This document shows, one piece after another, positions 22,921 through 33,482 of a DNA stretch of 64,000 bases. The notes beneath the pieces were generated by a model, which worked only from the letters and a program-made list of their open reading frames with translations, was not told where the DNA came from and ran no database searches. The position numbers were made by a program, and so were the translations under genes. Within the stretch, counting starts at the first letter, position 1. Every line of letters begins with the position of its first letter. Origin of the DNA: Flammula alnicola (lineage: Eukaryota > Basidiomycota > Agaricomycetes > Agaricales > Strophariaceae). The stretch is taken from NCBI GenBank assembly GCA_015499995.1, contig JADNRV010000209.1, forward strand, positions 1-64,000, read 5' to 3'.

Positions 22921-23923
22921 GTGCAAAGTCAACCACTTCCCAATGCGGAAAGTGGTTGCAACGTCATCCGGATGCATCGCAAGCCATCCATCCCTTGCCC
23001 GTTCACTTTGAGACATAAATGTTATACCATTGAATTCAGAATGCCAATACTATACATTTATCTATTTTATTTAATGAATAACGGACGGGAGGAGCGTGCG
23101 GCACGCCAGATGGGATGAGGAAGCTATTTATATCACTCATCCAGCGGGTATGCTGGACCGGTAGTATCTAATCTATAGATAACAGGATCAGGCACCGTGC
23201 CTGTGTCTAAAAATATGAGCTCGGGCTCGGAACGGAATATTGATGGGAACGGAATGACGGAATGATGGCAACGGAATATTGATGGCAACGGAATGACGGA
23301 ATGATGGGACCGGAATATTGATGGGCGCGTCTATTTATAGAACGTCATCCAAATGCACCAGCACCAATCCACCCATTCCCGCCCCCCTCGACGTGCGCAA
23401 AGGGCGGGAATGGGTAGGAATATATTGCTGGACCCCAGCCCATTTTTTTCCGCGCTCAAAAGCGCCCACAATGATGAGCGGGGCCAGATTTTGTGCCCGC
23501 CAGTCAAATCTATACATTGTTGATGTCTGTTTACCATGACCCTCGCCCAGTATAGAGCGTCATCCACAGCCATGCGCGCCAATCCACCCGCCCCCGCCCT
23601 CCCCGACGTGCGGAAACACCTAGAATAAATCAAATAATATATATAGACCCTAACGGGATTTTTTCCCGCGCTCAAATGCGCCCCCGACGACGTGCAGCAC
23701 CATGTTTTGTGCCCGCCCATCAAATCTATGCATTGTTGATGTGTATTTATTATTGCCCGCCCCCTGCAAGGTGAGCAAACCTGCCCCGGCTCATCCGGCA
23801 TGCTATATACAGTGTATTACATGGTCTTAGGCAACGGCCTAAGTGGGGCAAACCTGTCATCTATGTATACCCTATTTTAGGCCACGGCCTAGGTATCATA
23901 CATGACCCCAGCTGCTACAGGTG
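22921..23923 (-). repeat. Long terminal inverted repeat, KDZ element, right
   Basis: Reverse complement of the left repeat 7945-8936, with few differences (for example CCTAGGTATC here against GATATCTAGG on the left). Beyond the shared end it carries CCAGCTGCTACAGGTG (23908-23923), which recurs inverted at 35096-35111 but is absent from the left end. Confidence 0.92.
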
Positions 23924-23960
23924 TGTTAATGTCTACGGCCTACGTCCATGGTTGGGTATA

Positions 23961-26900
23961 ATGACCCCTATGTCTTGTCTCAATGATTCTACGTTGCCAA
24001 TCTACGTCGACCAACCTTGCGTTGCTCTCATTGAATCCTGCATCACTCCTCACGGTACTAGCCTTGCTTTATCTTATGATAGAAATGGAAATCGTACTAA
24101 ACACCCCTTTACACGTCGACGCGCTGAGTCCCGCAGTCGGAGACTCCACACACTAGATCGTTCTCACCTATCAACATGTACTCGTTTCACACCGCGGTGT
24201 TGGTCACGCTATCTGTCAAAACTTGTCGGGCTCTATGCGAGACGGAATTACCTACGGAGACATGATTTTAAGGCCTTTCTTGTGCGACTTCATTCCGTCT
24301 TGTTTTGCGCTGAGCTGAAACACTTCCTGTCTGATATGAGCCCATGTCCGCTGTGGATAGAATATGTTCGAATGTCAGCATCTTCTATCGTGTCTGCCTT
24401 TTCATCCTCTGCACCTACCAACGTTGCAGAGGATCATCCGCCTGTTGAAAGCTCCTATGGCCGTAGTCCTAATGATCCTTCCTTGAAATGGGGAGGTGGA
24501 AAGAAGACTATGAAAGGAAGCATCTTGAAAGATTATGTTTTCCGAGATTACGACTGGCTTGACTTCAATGCTCTAGAATTTCGGTTTGTCGAGTATGTCC
24601 ATGTCGATAAAATTTCTGAATTCTTGTCCGAAGACAAACATAAAGATGCTGTCCCTTTCAAACTACCTTTGCACCATCTGGTTGATCTTATCTCTGTTCC
24701 TGAACTCCAGGATCTCGCCTTGCTGCATAACATGCAGCTTCGTAAAAGAGACTCAAAGAAAATAATATCTCGAATCCTAGAAGATCATCACTGTGACACA
24801 TGTGATAAATACTTTTCTTTTTTCAACTTCTTTACCAACAATGAGTTGAAAGAAGCTGAGAAAAAACGCAGAGTGCCGAAATCCACACACAAAAATTCTC
24901 CCCAGTCAGACAAGATGGACGTTGATGTGCCGGAATTTCCACCACAGCCGCCCAGCCTCTCACTCATACGGCAAATAATTAATAATTTCTGTCATGATTC
25001 AAGCCCCTCGGAATTCGAGGAATCAGGCTGTGCCGTGTGCGGCCAACTCTGTCCTTTGAAAAGTCTAATTCCACTCAGAAGCTCGAGTGCTGACCTCAAC
25101 CTACTGTGTAAAGATGGCGTGAGTCGTGCTGAGAGAAAGGCCGAAATCGATCCAATATCTGATCTAACTGGTCCCATTATTGATCCTTCTTGTCGACGCA
25201 TCTGTAATACTTGTGAAGAGTCACTTCTCAAGAACAAGGTTCCGAAATTTGCCCTGTGTAATGGCCTCTGGATAGGGATGATACCTGATGAACTAAAAGA
25301 TCTGACTTTTGCTGAGCGCATGATAATTACTAGAGTGCGACACAATCGATGCGTCATGAGAGTTTCCTCGGGTCGTGCAAAAATGATTGCGAATGCTATT
25401 GCTTTCGCTAATCCGACGGTTCTTGTATATCATACGCTCCCACCAACTCGCGAAGAAATGAACGAGGTTCTTGCATTTATTTATACTGGTAGTTCTCCCC
25501 CGACCGACGAAGATTTCAAACGCACGCCTATGTTGGTGAGAAGGGAAAAGGTATCCAAGGCGCTTGACTGGTTGAAGTTAAATCATAGAGACTATTTCGA
25601 CCTCCAAATATCAAAAGAAAATCTAAATACATATCCTCTTCTTGGCGTCCCGGTTAATGTTTCCTTCAAGAAGACGGAACCCAGCAAGCCCATTGTACCC
25701 CCGCTGGCTACCAGCGTTCACCATGACGAAGATGAGCCTGGAACCGAAGAAGGTCAATGTCCTTTTGTAGTTCACGGCCTTACAGGTCAAGAGTATTCAA
25801 CACTTTCCATCAATGCATTGAAAGCAAAAGCGTTGCGTCACCTTGAATCCGGCGGACTTACCCTTGGTATTGGTCATGATAGCACTCCTCAGTCGATGTA
25901 TGACAACCCACAATTGTATCCTCAGATGTTTCCCTGGCTCTTTCCATATGGATATGGAGGAATCGGGCAAGAGTCGTTCAAGCGTAAGATTTCAGAAACA
26001 GAGCACAAGAAAAGGCTCCTCATGTATCACGATAAACGCTTCCAAACGGATCTTTATTTCCCGATTGTTGCTTTCAACCATGAACAGCTCAAAAGCGGCA
26101 TAACAAGCAGCTTCTTGATGACAAAACGCCAAAATTTTGCAGCTGTCGTTGATCGGTTGTCGAATATAGACAAAGAGGTCTTGAAAAATGTTACCGATCG
26201 TTTACTCAAAGGTGAGCATGTTAAACCTGAGACTGAAGTCGAGAAAGCGTGTTTCACCATTTTGGATGATTTAGATTATGTTGGGGGCCATGTCAATGGT
26301 TCGTTGACGACTAAGAAGTACATGAGAAATGAAATATGGTCGTTGATATCGTTCAAAGGTGCTCCATCGTGGTTCATCACCCTTTCTCCTGCAGACAACA
26401 GACATCCGATAAGTCTGTATTTTGCAGATACGGGAGAACGTTTCACTCCCGAGATTAAATCATCGGCCAATCGCAATCGTCTGAATGCATCTAATCCTGT
26501 TGCTGCAGCTCGTTTTTTTGACTTAATGGTAAAATCTTTCATAAAACATGTCCTAGGTGTTGATCAAGACCATCTCGGCTTGTACGGGAAAACTGCGGCG
26601 TACTATGGTACCGTCGAACAGCAGGGTCGTCTCACCCTTCACTTACACATGCTCCTCTGGATTGAAGGTGCCCTGAGTCCGCAAGAAATCCGTAATCGAC
26701 TTCTGTCTGGAGATTCAGCTTTTCAAAAAGACTTGATAGCATACCTAGAAAGTTGTCATCAAGGAGAACTTTTCACAGACACGTTGGAAAATGTCCAAGC
26801 GTCTTTGCCAAACCAAACCGAATATCCTATAGGCATACATGGGATTCTTCGGGAGGATAACTCCACTTCGCCAAAGGATCGTCAATATAAAGATCCAACC

Positions 26901-29900
26901 TTGACTCTGCCAGAACCTGCGCCAGAACCTTGTTATGAATCCTGTGAAATCACGTGTCAGACTTGTCAGGCATCCGCATCATGGTGGGTGAGCTTTAGAC
27001 GGACAATCGACGATCTTCTTGTAAGGTCCAACGTTCATCGCTGTGCAATGGCAGGATCTGTCAATGACTCCTCTCCGCCAGGCGATGTTAATCCTCAGCC
27101 AGTGTCTTCGAAACAAAAGCGCGTTAATGGACGTAAAGGTTGTCTCGACAAGTTTGGCAATTGTCGAGCTCGCTTCCCCCGCCCTGTAGTTCCTGAAACA
27201 ATGGTAGACAGCAATGATGGTCATGTCCTTATGAAGAAACTGGAACCTATGATGAATACTTTCACGCCCTCCGTGGCCTATCTTATGCGATGCAACACGG
27301 ACACCACGAGTCTCTTGTCTGGGACTTCTATCAAGGCCATTGTTTCTTATATTTCAGATTATATCACTAAACCTGCATTGAAGTCGCACCAAGTATTTTC
27401 GTCAATGTACGACGTTTTTCAGAGAAATCCTGACGTAGATTCTGATAACAGCGCCCGACGCCTCATCTTACAATTGGTTAATAATTTGACCTCAAAACTT
27501 GAGATAGGATCTCCGATGGCAGCAATGTACTTACTGGGGAATCCTGATCACTACACCGGTCATTCCTTCGTCGTTTTCTCCTGGAGGAATTATGTCAGTC
27601 ATGTGCGTAGGTTCTGGAATCGCGAAACGAGCACCCAATATCCTTCCCATGACGATATCTCGAGCAAAGCAAAAGATACGCATGAAGCTAATCAGCCTGA
27701 CATGAACATTTCGGCTGCTGTTTCAGATGAAAATATCACGACCGACAATGACCCCCTCCCAGAAGAAAAAGTACTCCTTGGTCGTCAAAATGATAGCTAC
27801 GTTGGGACAACAAACGTAGATGACTACAGACTTCGGCCAGATGTACTCAGTTCCTTGTCCCTCTATGAATGGATTCAGACTTGTGAACGTAGGCGGGGCA
27901 GTAAAAAAGAGCTCGATACTCTCCTGGGTGCCGAAGCTAATGGGATGTCGAGTAAATCAAAACAATTTCTCTTTAAGCCTGGTCATCCACTTAGACAGAC
28001 TCACGCCGTAACATATCATCCAGAACGCAAAACCACCCGGGTGCCCAACTTCATCGGAGGTTCATTGCCAAGATGTGACCAAGGCGACCGAGAATACTAC
28101 TGTTGTACGATGCTGACACTGTTCCGTCCATGGCGGGATGGTGGTTGCCTGAAAGAAGACGGACAGACCTGGGAGGATGCATTTGCCAACTACCAGTTCT
28201 CAGACCTGCAGAGACGCGTTATGCTGAACTTTAACCTTCGGTATGAATGCCTTGATGCACGCGATGATTTCCATGCGAAGCGAATGAAACAAGAAAGGTC
28301 TACGGAAATGGGTACAAGAGGTCCCTGGGTGAATGACGGTGACACAGACGAAGAAGATGAAGAAGGCTTCCACTGCGACGATGCTAGCAAAGATTTCAGC
28401 GATAAAAATATTGAAGGAAGACAATACCTCAAAGATTTAAGTTTCATGAAAAAGACGTCAACTATGTTAAAACAAATCGGATGGCTGGCACGAAAAGTAC
28501 ACGGCCGATACATTGCAGAACCACGTTTCGCCCCAGCGGAGCATCTTCCACCCAGCAGATGGTCTGCAGCCGTCAAAGATTTATGCAATAAAATATTCCG
28601 CGAAAAGCTGTCGGGTTATTCGCCCTTAAACAACGCTTCAGATACAGATTGCCAGATCAACAGCAAAGGACCAAACACGCTTATCAGTCTATTAACACCA
28701 GCATATTTTTTGAGAAATTTTCGTGCAGAATCGAAAAAATCTCAAGACATCCTTGATGAAACAGTGACCTTATTCTCGCTCAATGAAGAACAAGAACGAG
28801 CGTTCAGAATAATATCAAATCATGCCACATCCCTAGCTCCTGACCTGCTTCGTATGTATCTAGGAGGAATGGGAGGCACGGGAAAGACTCAGGTTATTAA
28901 AGCCCTAATCCATATGTTCGGAAGAAGAAACGAAAATCATCGCTTCATTGTCCTTGCCCCGACAGGCACCGCCGCAGCGCTGATCAATGGTACAACTTAT
29001 CATCGAGCTTTAGGAATATGCAGTACTGATGAATCAGATGAGGAGTACATCAGAAATGAATCCTCGATTATCAATCAGGCAAGAGATCGATTGCAAGGCG
29101 TCCAATATATATTCCTTGATGAAATATCCATGGTGTCGTGTAGTGATTTGTATGCTATCAGTGCTCGTCTAGCGCAAATCAGGAATGTACATCACGTACC
29201 ATTCGGCGGAATAAATATAATCGTCGCAGGAGACTTCGCGCAGCTCCCTCCAATTGCAGCTACTCCGCTCTACTCCAACAATGTATACAAATTTCAAGAG
29301 GTTAACCATGATATCCGCGATCAACAAAATACAATGGGGAAGATCCTGTGGCACCAATTTACTACTGTGGTTATTTTAAAACAAAATATGCGACAGCGAA
29401 CTCAATCGGAGGAGGATAATAAATTGCGCATCGCTCTAGAAAACATGCGTTATGCCGCTTGTACTGAAGACGACATCGCCTTTCTTGAATCTCGTATTAT
29501 TAAACCAAGCGAGGGAATGGCTCTTCTGAAGGAAGAGATTGACATTCGTGATGTCTCCATAATAACGAGATATAACAAAACCAAGGATCGTATTAACGAG
29601 GAAGGATGCCAGCGCTTTGCTGACCAACATGGTCTTCAACTACATCATTTTTATTCGATCGACAAACTCGCCTCTTCAAATGCACCAGGTAGAAAACAAA
29701 AAGATAGAAACCCGAATGGAAAAAAGTCATCCAAAGCGCCCAGGTTCGTATCGCAAGAAGATCAGGAAATGCTTTGGATGTGCAGTCCACATACTAATTC
29801 CAAAAACATTCCCGCCAAACTTTCTCTATGTGTCGGGATGCCCGTTATCATCCGTTACAACGAAGCAACTGAATTATGCATCACCAAAGGACAAGATGCC

Positions 29901-31535
29901 GTTGTCGTCGGATGGAATGCATGCGAAGGTCCTCATGGTCAACAGGTGCTGGAGACACTATTCGTCAGACTTGTGAATCCCCCAAAAGAGATAAATATTC
30001 CGGGTCTTCCAACGAATAACGTGCCCTTGTGTCGGATGACGACTAAGGTGAAGTGCCGCCTGAGAAGTGATCACGAAATAACAGTGCAACGTCAGCAGGT
30101 GTCGATCTTACCCAATTTCGCCATTACGGACTATACGTCGCAGGGCAAGACCCGTGTTATCAATGTCGTTGACATTGCTGATAGCAACAGTCATTTCTCC
30201 ATCTACACTTCTTTGTCCAGAAGCAGTAGTGCTGCCGGAACAATAATTATCAGAAACTTTGAGTCAAGCATCATTACTGCAGGGTTGTCGAACAAGGGCT
30301 GGCTTAGGCAAGAATTCCGAGAATTGAACACTCTCGACGAGATAACATGCCTGAGATATGAAGGTATCCTACCCGAAAAAATATTTGGTCCATTGAGAAA
30401 TCCGACTATACGTGCCTTTTATCTGTGGAAAGAAGGAAAGCCTGGCGATCAACAATGGCACCCGCAACTCAAGTACGCACCAGGAGAAAAAGTATTGATG
30501 GATGAAGAAGAGGATGCAACATGGGATCTTAATATAAATGCTGCCACTCTTGCGAGAGGTGTCGTAAATCCGAAGAAAAAACTGAAACGTCCAGCGAAAG
30601 ACACCCCTCCCCTCAAAAAAATCCCAAAGCTTTCAGTTCCGGCTCCTGACAACCAAGTTCACTCCTCGTCACCCCTTGGTCTCATATGGGATAATGTTAA
30701 TTACAGCTGCGCTTATGATTCAGTCTTTACCGTCCTGTACAACGTATGGTCAAATTCTTCAGAAGACTGGTCCCGACGTTTCGGTGACATTTCACCGTTC
30801 ATGTCCCGACTATCCGATGAATTTGGAAAAACATCCAATAGGCAACAACCTATCGAACTAGCCCGAAATGCTACTCGACGTTTCTTGAAAGAGTTGCACC
30901 CTGACCGTTATCCAGCAGGTCAACAGTATACATCGATCGATTACCTTTGTGAAGATTTACTGAACGCTGGCAGAGTTTGTGGTGCGACGATTTTACGTTG
31001 TAGTAATGCAGACTGCGAATATACTTCACCTTTGATTTCTTTCGGCAAGTATACGGCTCTTTATCCACGAAACATGCATCTGCAGAACTCTGGATCTCAG
31101 CGGTTATCAACATTCTTTGGATGGGCACTCCCGGATGCCCAGAAACGCACAAAGCACATGTGTCCCACCTGCTTCCAAGATGGCTTTGCGTATAATCTAG
31201 ATGTCTCCGTTAACATGCAGCGCATGCCCTACCTTATTTTTCTAAGGATTAATATCAACCTTGAGGGATGCATTATAAATGAACAACTGGATTATCGTGC
31301 AGAGGAAATCGAATATGCATACCGTCTCAGAGGAATAATCTACTCTGGACAAGGACACTTCATTTCTCGCATCGTTGATAACCAGGGAGATGTCTGGTTT
31401 CATGACGGCATGACGACTCGTTCATCCTGCAAAAAGGAAGCTCACATCAGGCAAGTGTCTGACCCCACTTGGTTAAATGTGTGCTCATTGACGGGTGAAC
31501 CGAAGGTTGCAATTATTGCCATCTATGCCAGATAA
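23961..31535 (+). CDS. Helitron Rep-helicase with ubiquitin-protease-like C-terminal domain
   Basis: One uninterrupted frame of about 2,524 residues from the first ATG at 23961; an ATG at 24336 (MSPCPLWIEY) may be the true start. The Helitron Rep domain spans residues ~690-1145. It has the two-histidine HUH motif H894-L-H896 (TLHLHMLLW) and the paired tyrosines Y1130 and Y1134 with K1137 (IVSYISDYITK), which cut and join single-stranded DNA. A PIF1-family superfamily 1 helicase follows, with Walker A K1642 (GGMGGTGKTQ), Walker B D1720 (FLDEISM) and the late motif FAITDYTSQGKT near residue 2060. Residues ~2240-2524 look like a C19 ubiquitin hydrolase: a cysteine box (VNYSCAYDSVF, C2250) and a histidine box (YSGQGHFISRIV, H2466) followed by WFHDG, with CxxC pairs (CSNADC, CPTC) between. 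The C19 assignment is pattern-based. All key residues are present and there is no stop, so recent activity is likely. Confidence 0.93.
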   Translation: MTPMSCLNDSTLPIYVDQPCVALIESCITPHGTSLALSYDRNGNRTKHPFTRRRAESRSRRLHTLDRSHLSTCTRFTPRCWSRYLSKLVGLYARRNYLRRHDFKAFLVRLHSVLFCAELKHFLSDMSPCPLWIEYVRMSASSIVSAFSSSAPTNVAEDHPPVESSYGRSPNDPSLKWGGGKKTMKGSILKDYVFRDYDWLDFNALEFRFVEYVHVDKISEFLSEDKHKDAVPFKLPLHHLVDLISVPELQDLALLHNMQLRKRDSKKIISRILEDHHCDTCDKYFSFFNFFTNNELKEAEKKRRVPKSTHKNSPQSDKMDVDVPEFPPQPPSLSLIRQIINNFCHDSSPSEFEESGCAVCGQLCPLKSLIPLRSSSADLNLLCKDGVSRAERKAEIDPISDLTGPIIDPSCRRICNTCEESLLKNKVPKFALCNGLWIGMIPDELKDLTFAERMIITRVRHNRCVMRVSSGRAKMIANAIAFANPTVLVYHTLPPTREEMNEVLAFIYTGSSPPTDEDFKRTPMLVRREKVSKALDWLKLNHRDYFDLQISKENLNTYPLLGVPVNVSFKKTEPSKPIVPPLATSVHHDEDEPGTEEGQCPFVVHGLTGQEYSTLSINALKAKALRHLESGGLTLGIGHDSTPQSMYDNPQLYPQMFPWLFPYGYGGIGQESFKRKISETEHKKRLLMYHDKRFQTDLYFPIVAFNHEQLKSGITSSFLMTKRQNFAAVVDRLSNIDKEVLKNVTDRLLKGEHVKPETEVEKACFTILDDLDYVGGHVNGSLTTKKYMRNEIWSLISFKGAPSWFITLSPADNRHPISLYFADTGERFTPEIKSSANRNRLNASNPVAAARFFDLMVKSFIKHVLGVDQDHLGLYGKTAAYYGTVEQQGRLTLHLHMLLWIEGALSPQEIRNRLLSGDSAFQKDLIAYLESCHQGELFTDTLENVQASLPNQTEYPIGIHGILREDNSTSPKDRQYKDPTLTLPEPAPEPCYESCEITCQTCQASASWWVSFRRTIDDLLVRSNVHRCAMAGSVNDSSPPGDVNPQPVSSKQKRVNGRKGCLDKFGNCRARFPRPVVPETMVDSNDGHVLMKKLEPMMNTFTPSVAYLMRCNTDTTSLLSGTSIKAIVSYISDYITKPALKSHQVFSSMYDVFQRNPDVDSDNSARRLILQLVNNLTSKLEIGSPMAAMYLLGNPDHYTGHSFVVFSWRNYVSHVRRFWNRETSTQYPSHDDISSKAKDTHEANQPDMNISAAVSDENITTDNDPLPEEKVLLGRQNDSYVGTTNVDDYRLRPDVLSSLSLYEWIQTCERRRGSKKELDTLLGAEANGMSSKSKQFLFKPGHPLRQTHAVTYHPERKTTRVPNFIGGSLPRCDQGDREYYCCTMLTLFRPWRDGGCLKEDGQTWEDAFANYQFSDLQRRVMLNFNLRYECLDARDDFHAKRMKQERSTEMGTRGPWVNDGDTDEEDEEGFHCDDASKDFSDKNIEGRQYLKDLSFMKKTSTMLKQIGWLARKVHGRYIAEPRFAPAEHLPPSRWSAAVKDLCNKIFREKLSGYSPLNNASDTDCQINSKGPNTLISLLTPAYFLRNFRAESKKSQDILDETVTLFSLNEEQERAFRIISNHATSLAPDLLRMYLGGMGGTGKTQVIKALIHMFGRRNENHRFIVLAPTGTAAALINGTTYHRALGICSTDESDEEYIRNESSIINQARDRLQGVQYIFLDEISMVSCSDLYAISARLAQIRNVHHVPFGGINIIVAGDFAQLPPIAATPLYSNNVYKFQEVNHDIRDQQNTMGKILWHQFTTVVILKQNMRQRTQSEEDNKLRIALENMRYAACTEDDIAFLESRIIKPSEGMALLKEEIDIRDVSIITRYNKTKDRINEEGCQRFADQHGLQLHHFYSIDKLASSNAPGRKQKDRNPNGKKSSKAPRFVSQEDQEMLWMCSPHTNSKNIPAKLSLCVGMPVIIRYNEATELCITKGQDAVVVGWNACEGPHGQQVLETLFVRLVNPPKEINIPGLPTNNVPLCRMTTKVKCRLRSDHEITVQRQQVSILPNFAITDYTSQGKTRVINVVDIADSNSHFSIYTSLSRSSSAAGTIIIRNFESSIITAGLSNKGWLRQEFRELNTLDEITCLRYEGILPEKIFGPLRNPTIRAFYLWKEGKPGDQQWHPQLKYAPGEKVLMDEEEDATWDLNINAATLARGVVNPKKKLKRPAKDTPPLKKIPKLSVPAPDNQVHSSSPLGLIWDNVNYSCAYDSVFTVLYNVWSNSSEDWSRRFGDISPFMSRLSDEFGKTSNRQQPIELARNATRRFLKELHPDRYPAGQQYTSIDYLCEDLLNAGRVCGATILRCSNADCEYTSPLISFGKYTALYPRNMHLQNSGSQRLSTFFGWALPDAQKRTKHMCPTCFQDGFAYNLDVSVNMQRMPYLIFLRININLEGCIINEQLDYRAEEIEYAYRLRGIIYSGQGHFISRIVDNQGDVWFHDGMTTRSSCKKEAHIRQVSDPTWLNVCSLTGEPKVAIIAIYAR

Positions 31536-31578
31536 AAACACGACTACATAAACATACCTATGCTTATGCAATTACGAT

Positions 31579-32310
31579 ATGTCATCATGTCCACTTGAAG
31601 ACACGTTGACAAATCACAGTTGTGTCAACATCTTTTATGATTATATAACTCTGCTTCTCCTTCTCACGCCTGTTTGTCTCACCATGCACAGCCTTTTTCC
31701 CCTTATCGATGTGCGCCCCTGCTTGTCTCTTGTTTATCATCACACCATCCGCCAGAACCTGGAGCAAATCTACCACACCGGTGCACTCACAAAGTCTACT
31801 CTTGTTTGCCTGGCTGGGAACCTGAAGACATTTCTTCAGAATGGTTCAATCTTCTGTTTGTTTGAAATTATAAATTGTCCACGGCTTCTCGTCCTACTTC
31901 CTTTCTTTCATTTTGCAGGCATGTTAACTCTGATTCATCTTTCAGTTCTGTCTTCCTATATCTCCTGCAAAGTGATGGAGATGCTCATCAACAGATATTG
32001 GCAGCAGAGACGTCATAAATCAGCCTCGAGTCGTTGCATTTCATTGACGACTTCCATACGGACATCAACACTTTCACTGTTTTATTGTTTCCTACGCAAA
32101 ATTTCTTCATCTATTGTGGCGACGCCTTTACAATTATTGATTCCTTCGGACAGGGACACTTCCACATAGTTGTGGCAGGATACGATCGCGGCTCTTTCAA
32201 ACATCTGATCAAGTGAGCCTTTAAAAACCTGCAATCCCTTCTTCGCTCCACCTCGTTCCACTTTCTCCTCTGAAGTGTTTTCCTCTCTGCCGATGTCCAA
32301 CTACGATCCT
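31579..32310 (+). pseudogene. Degenerate open frame downstream of Helitron gene, unrecognised
   Basis: I do not recognise this sequence. A spliced reading (LPGWEPEDISSEWFNLL, intron to about 31918, then NSDSSFSSVFLYLLQSDGD) continues into FIDDFHTDINTFTVLLFP and DSFGQGHFHIVVAGYDRGSF. That last stretch resembles a protease-like histidine box (G-x-GHF-x-x-x-V). In-frame stops interrupt it at about 32017 (TAA after AAETS) and at 32214-32216 (TGA after HLIK). It is on the same strand as the Helitron and may be a decayed accessory gene or captured fragment. Confidence 0.4.
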
Positions 32311-32661
32311 CCAATGTAAAGGTGTTACTGGACAAGGTCCACGAAGCTGAAATGTCCACGTACAAGAAGAACATAGATATTGGCCCTTCTGCATGTTGCA
32401 TTTCGCGAAATGTTGATACTCCCCCTAACTTGTCGACCATCCAATTCTTCGTGTATTTTAATCAACATCGATGGACGATTCCTGAATATTTTGCAGTCTT
32501 CATAGATAACAGGTATGTAAGTGTCTTTCTGCCCCTGCAACGACATTTTAATGCTTAACATCTTTGTTTCCTTAAGCAATGTCCCATTTCTGAATTCTAT
32601 TCAGGCGGGTGAATATACACCTATTCATCAACATAATTTTAATTCCAACTTTTAAATTAGG

Positions 32662-33250
32662 GATGACTCGGGACGCAAATGCATGAAGCGCATTTCCGAA
32701 TTCTGGGAGGAACGAAATGTTAAAAACCGTTCAATAACGGACATTGATTGGTCGCCAAAAGTGAGTCAAATATGTTTTGGTATCTTACATTTTACCCTAA
32801 CCTTATTCCAGTACCCAAAATTGAGCGTTGCGTCTTACAACAAGAATCCAGCGGCCTTGAATGAGCCAAGGCAGACGGTATTGTCGCATGTGGAATTTGC
32901 ATATGCTTGAACGCTCCGAGTTCATCTTTCACTCACAGGTTAGCGCCTCTTCCTTCATGCCCTGATTACCATGCTAATCTTACGGTTTAGTCTAATTTTC
33001 CATCACGTTTTCGCCCTTCGATGCAAACCTGATCTTCGAGGAACATACTCCGGCCATATTTTGCTCTGGGATACAAGATCAAACCATCTGCTTGTTCTGA
33101 AGACACCATTATCTGCTGCTGGACGTACGTATCCCATATACGCAATACAGATGGTGGGAACGCACAATGCTTACAATTTGATAACGAGTAGCACAGATGA
33201 TACCGTTTGCAGTTGATTGGTGGACATGCTTGCCCAGCTTCAGGTGCGTA
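32662..33250 (+). pseudogene. Dynein intermediate chain fragment (captured)
   Basis: The text matches the WD40 part of cytoplasmic dynein intermediate chain, a cargo-binding subunit of the dynein motor. Visible blocks are ISEFWEERNVKNRSITDIDW, then an intron (32761-32811) and YPKLSVASYNKNPAALNEP, then in a shifted frame WNLHMLERSEFIFHSQ, another intron, and [20 protein letters not shown] with [12 protein letters not shown]. Lesions are a small insertion shifting frame near 32870, loss of the segment after the second intron, and TGA at about 33215 in place of the tryptophan expected after VCS. Only a few exons are present and both introns are retained, so the piece was copied from genomic DNA rather than mRNA. 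It lies just downstream of the Helitron gene. Confidence 0.85.
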
Positions 33251-33482
33251 GTTTGAGTGTCCACAATGCGCGTTAAATATTCATAGTAGTGAGATGTGCA
33301 GGAAACGGACAAGCTTGTTCATGCTGGACTAACAAGATGGGCGAAGGAGGAATTGACGCTGGCCCACAGCCGTTATCCTCCTGTCATCGTTTTAGCTACA
33401 TCGTTGAACGTTAGTGTCGGTAAGCACTCAAATCCGTTTCCCCCACACACACAATATTTAAACCTAAAAACCCCCATTAGGA

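Larger units (their letters stand above)
7945..23923. mobile_element. KDZ-type DNA transposon carrying TET/JBP and passenger genes
   Basis: A unit of about 16 kb is bounded by nearly identical inverted repeats of ~0.97 kb (7945-8936 and 22921-23923). Inside are five genes: a conserved passenger gene, an RNase H1 N-domain-like protein, a short basic protein, a TET/JBP-like oxygenase and the KDZ transposase. Linkage of TET/JBP genes with Kyakuja-Dileera-Zisupton transposases is established for mushroom genomes (Iyer and colleagues, 2014). Here the element appears nearly complete, but the transposase has an in-frame stop. I could not identify an unambiguous target-site duplication. The extreme ends differ, with GCAGCCTTGTAAGC on the left and CCAGCTGCTACAGGTG on the right. 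Confidence 0.85.

Noticed and set aside
23952..23960. Start of the Helitron protein three codons upstream of the first ATG
   Set aside because: The upstream codon is TTG, which is not expected as a start in a fungal nuclear gene. ATG 23961 or 24336 is preferred.
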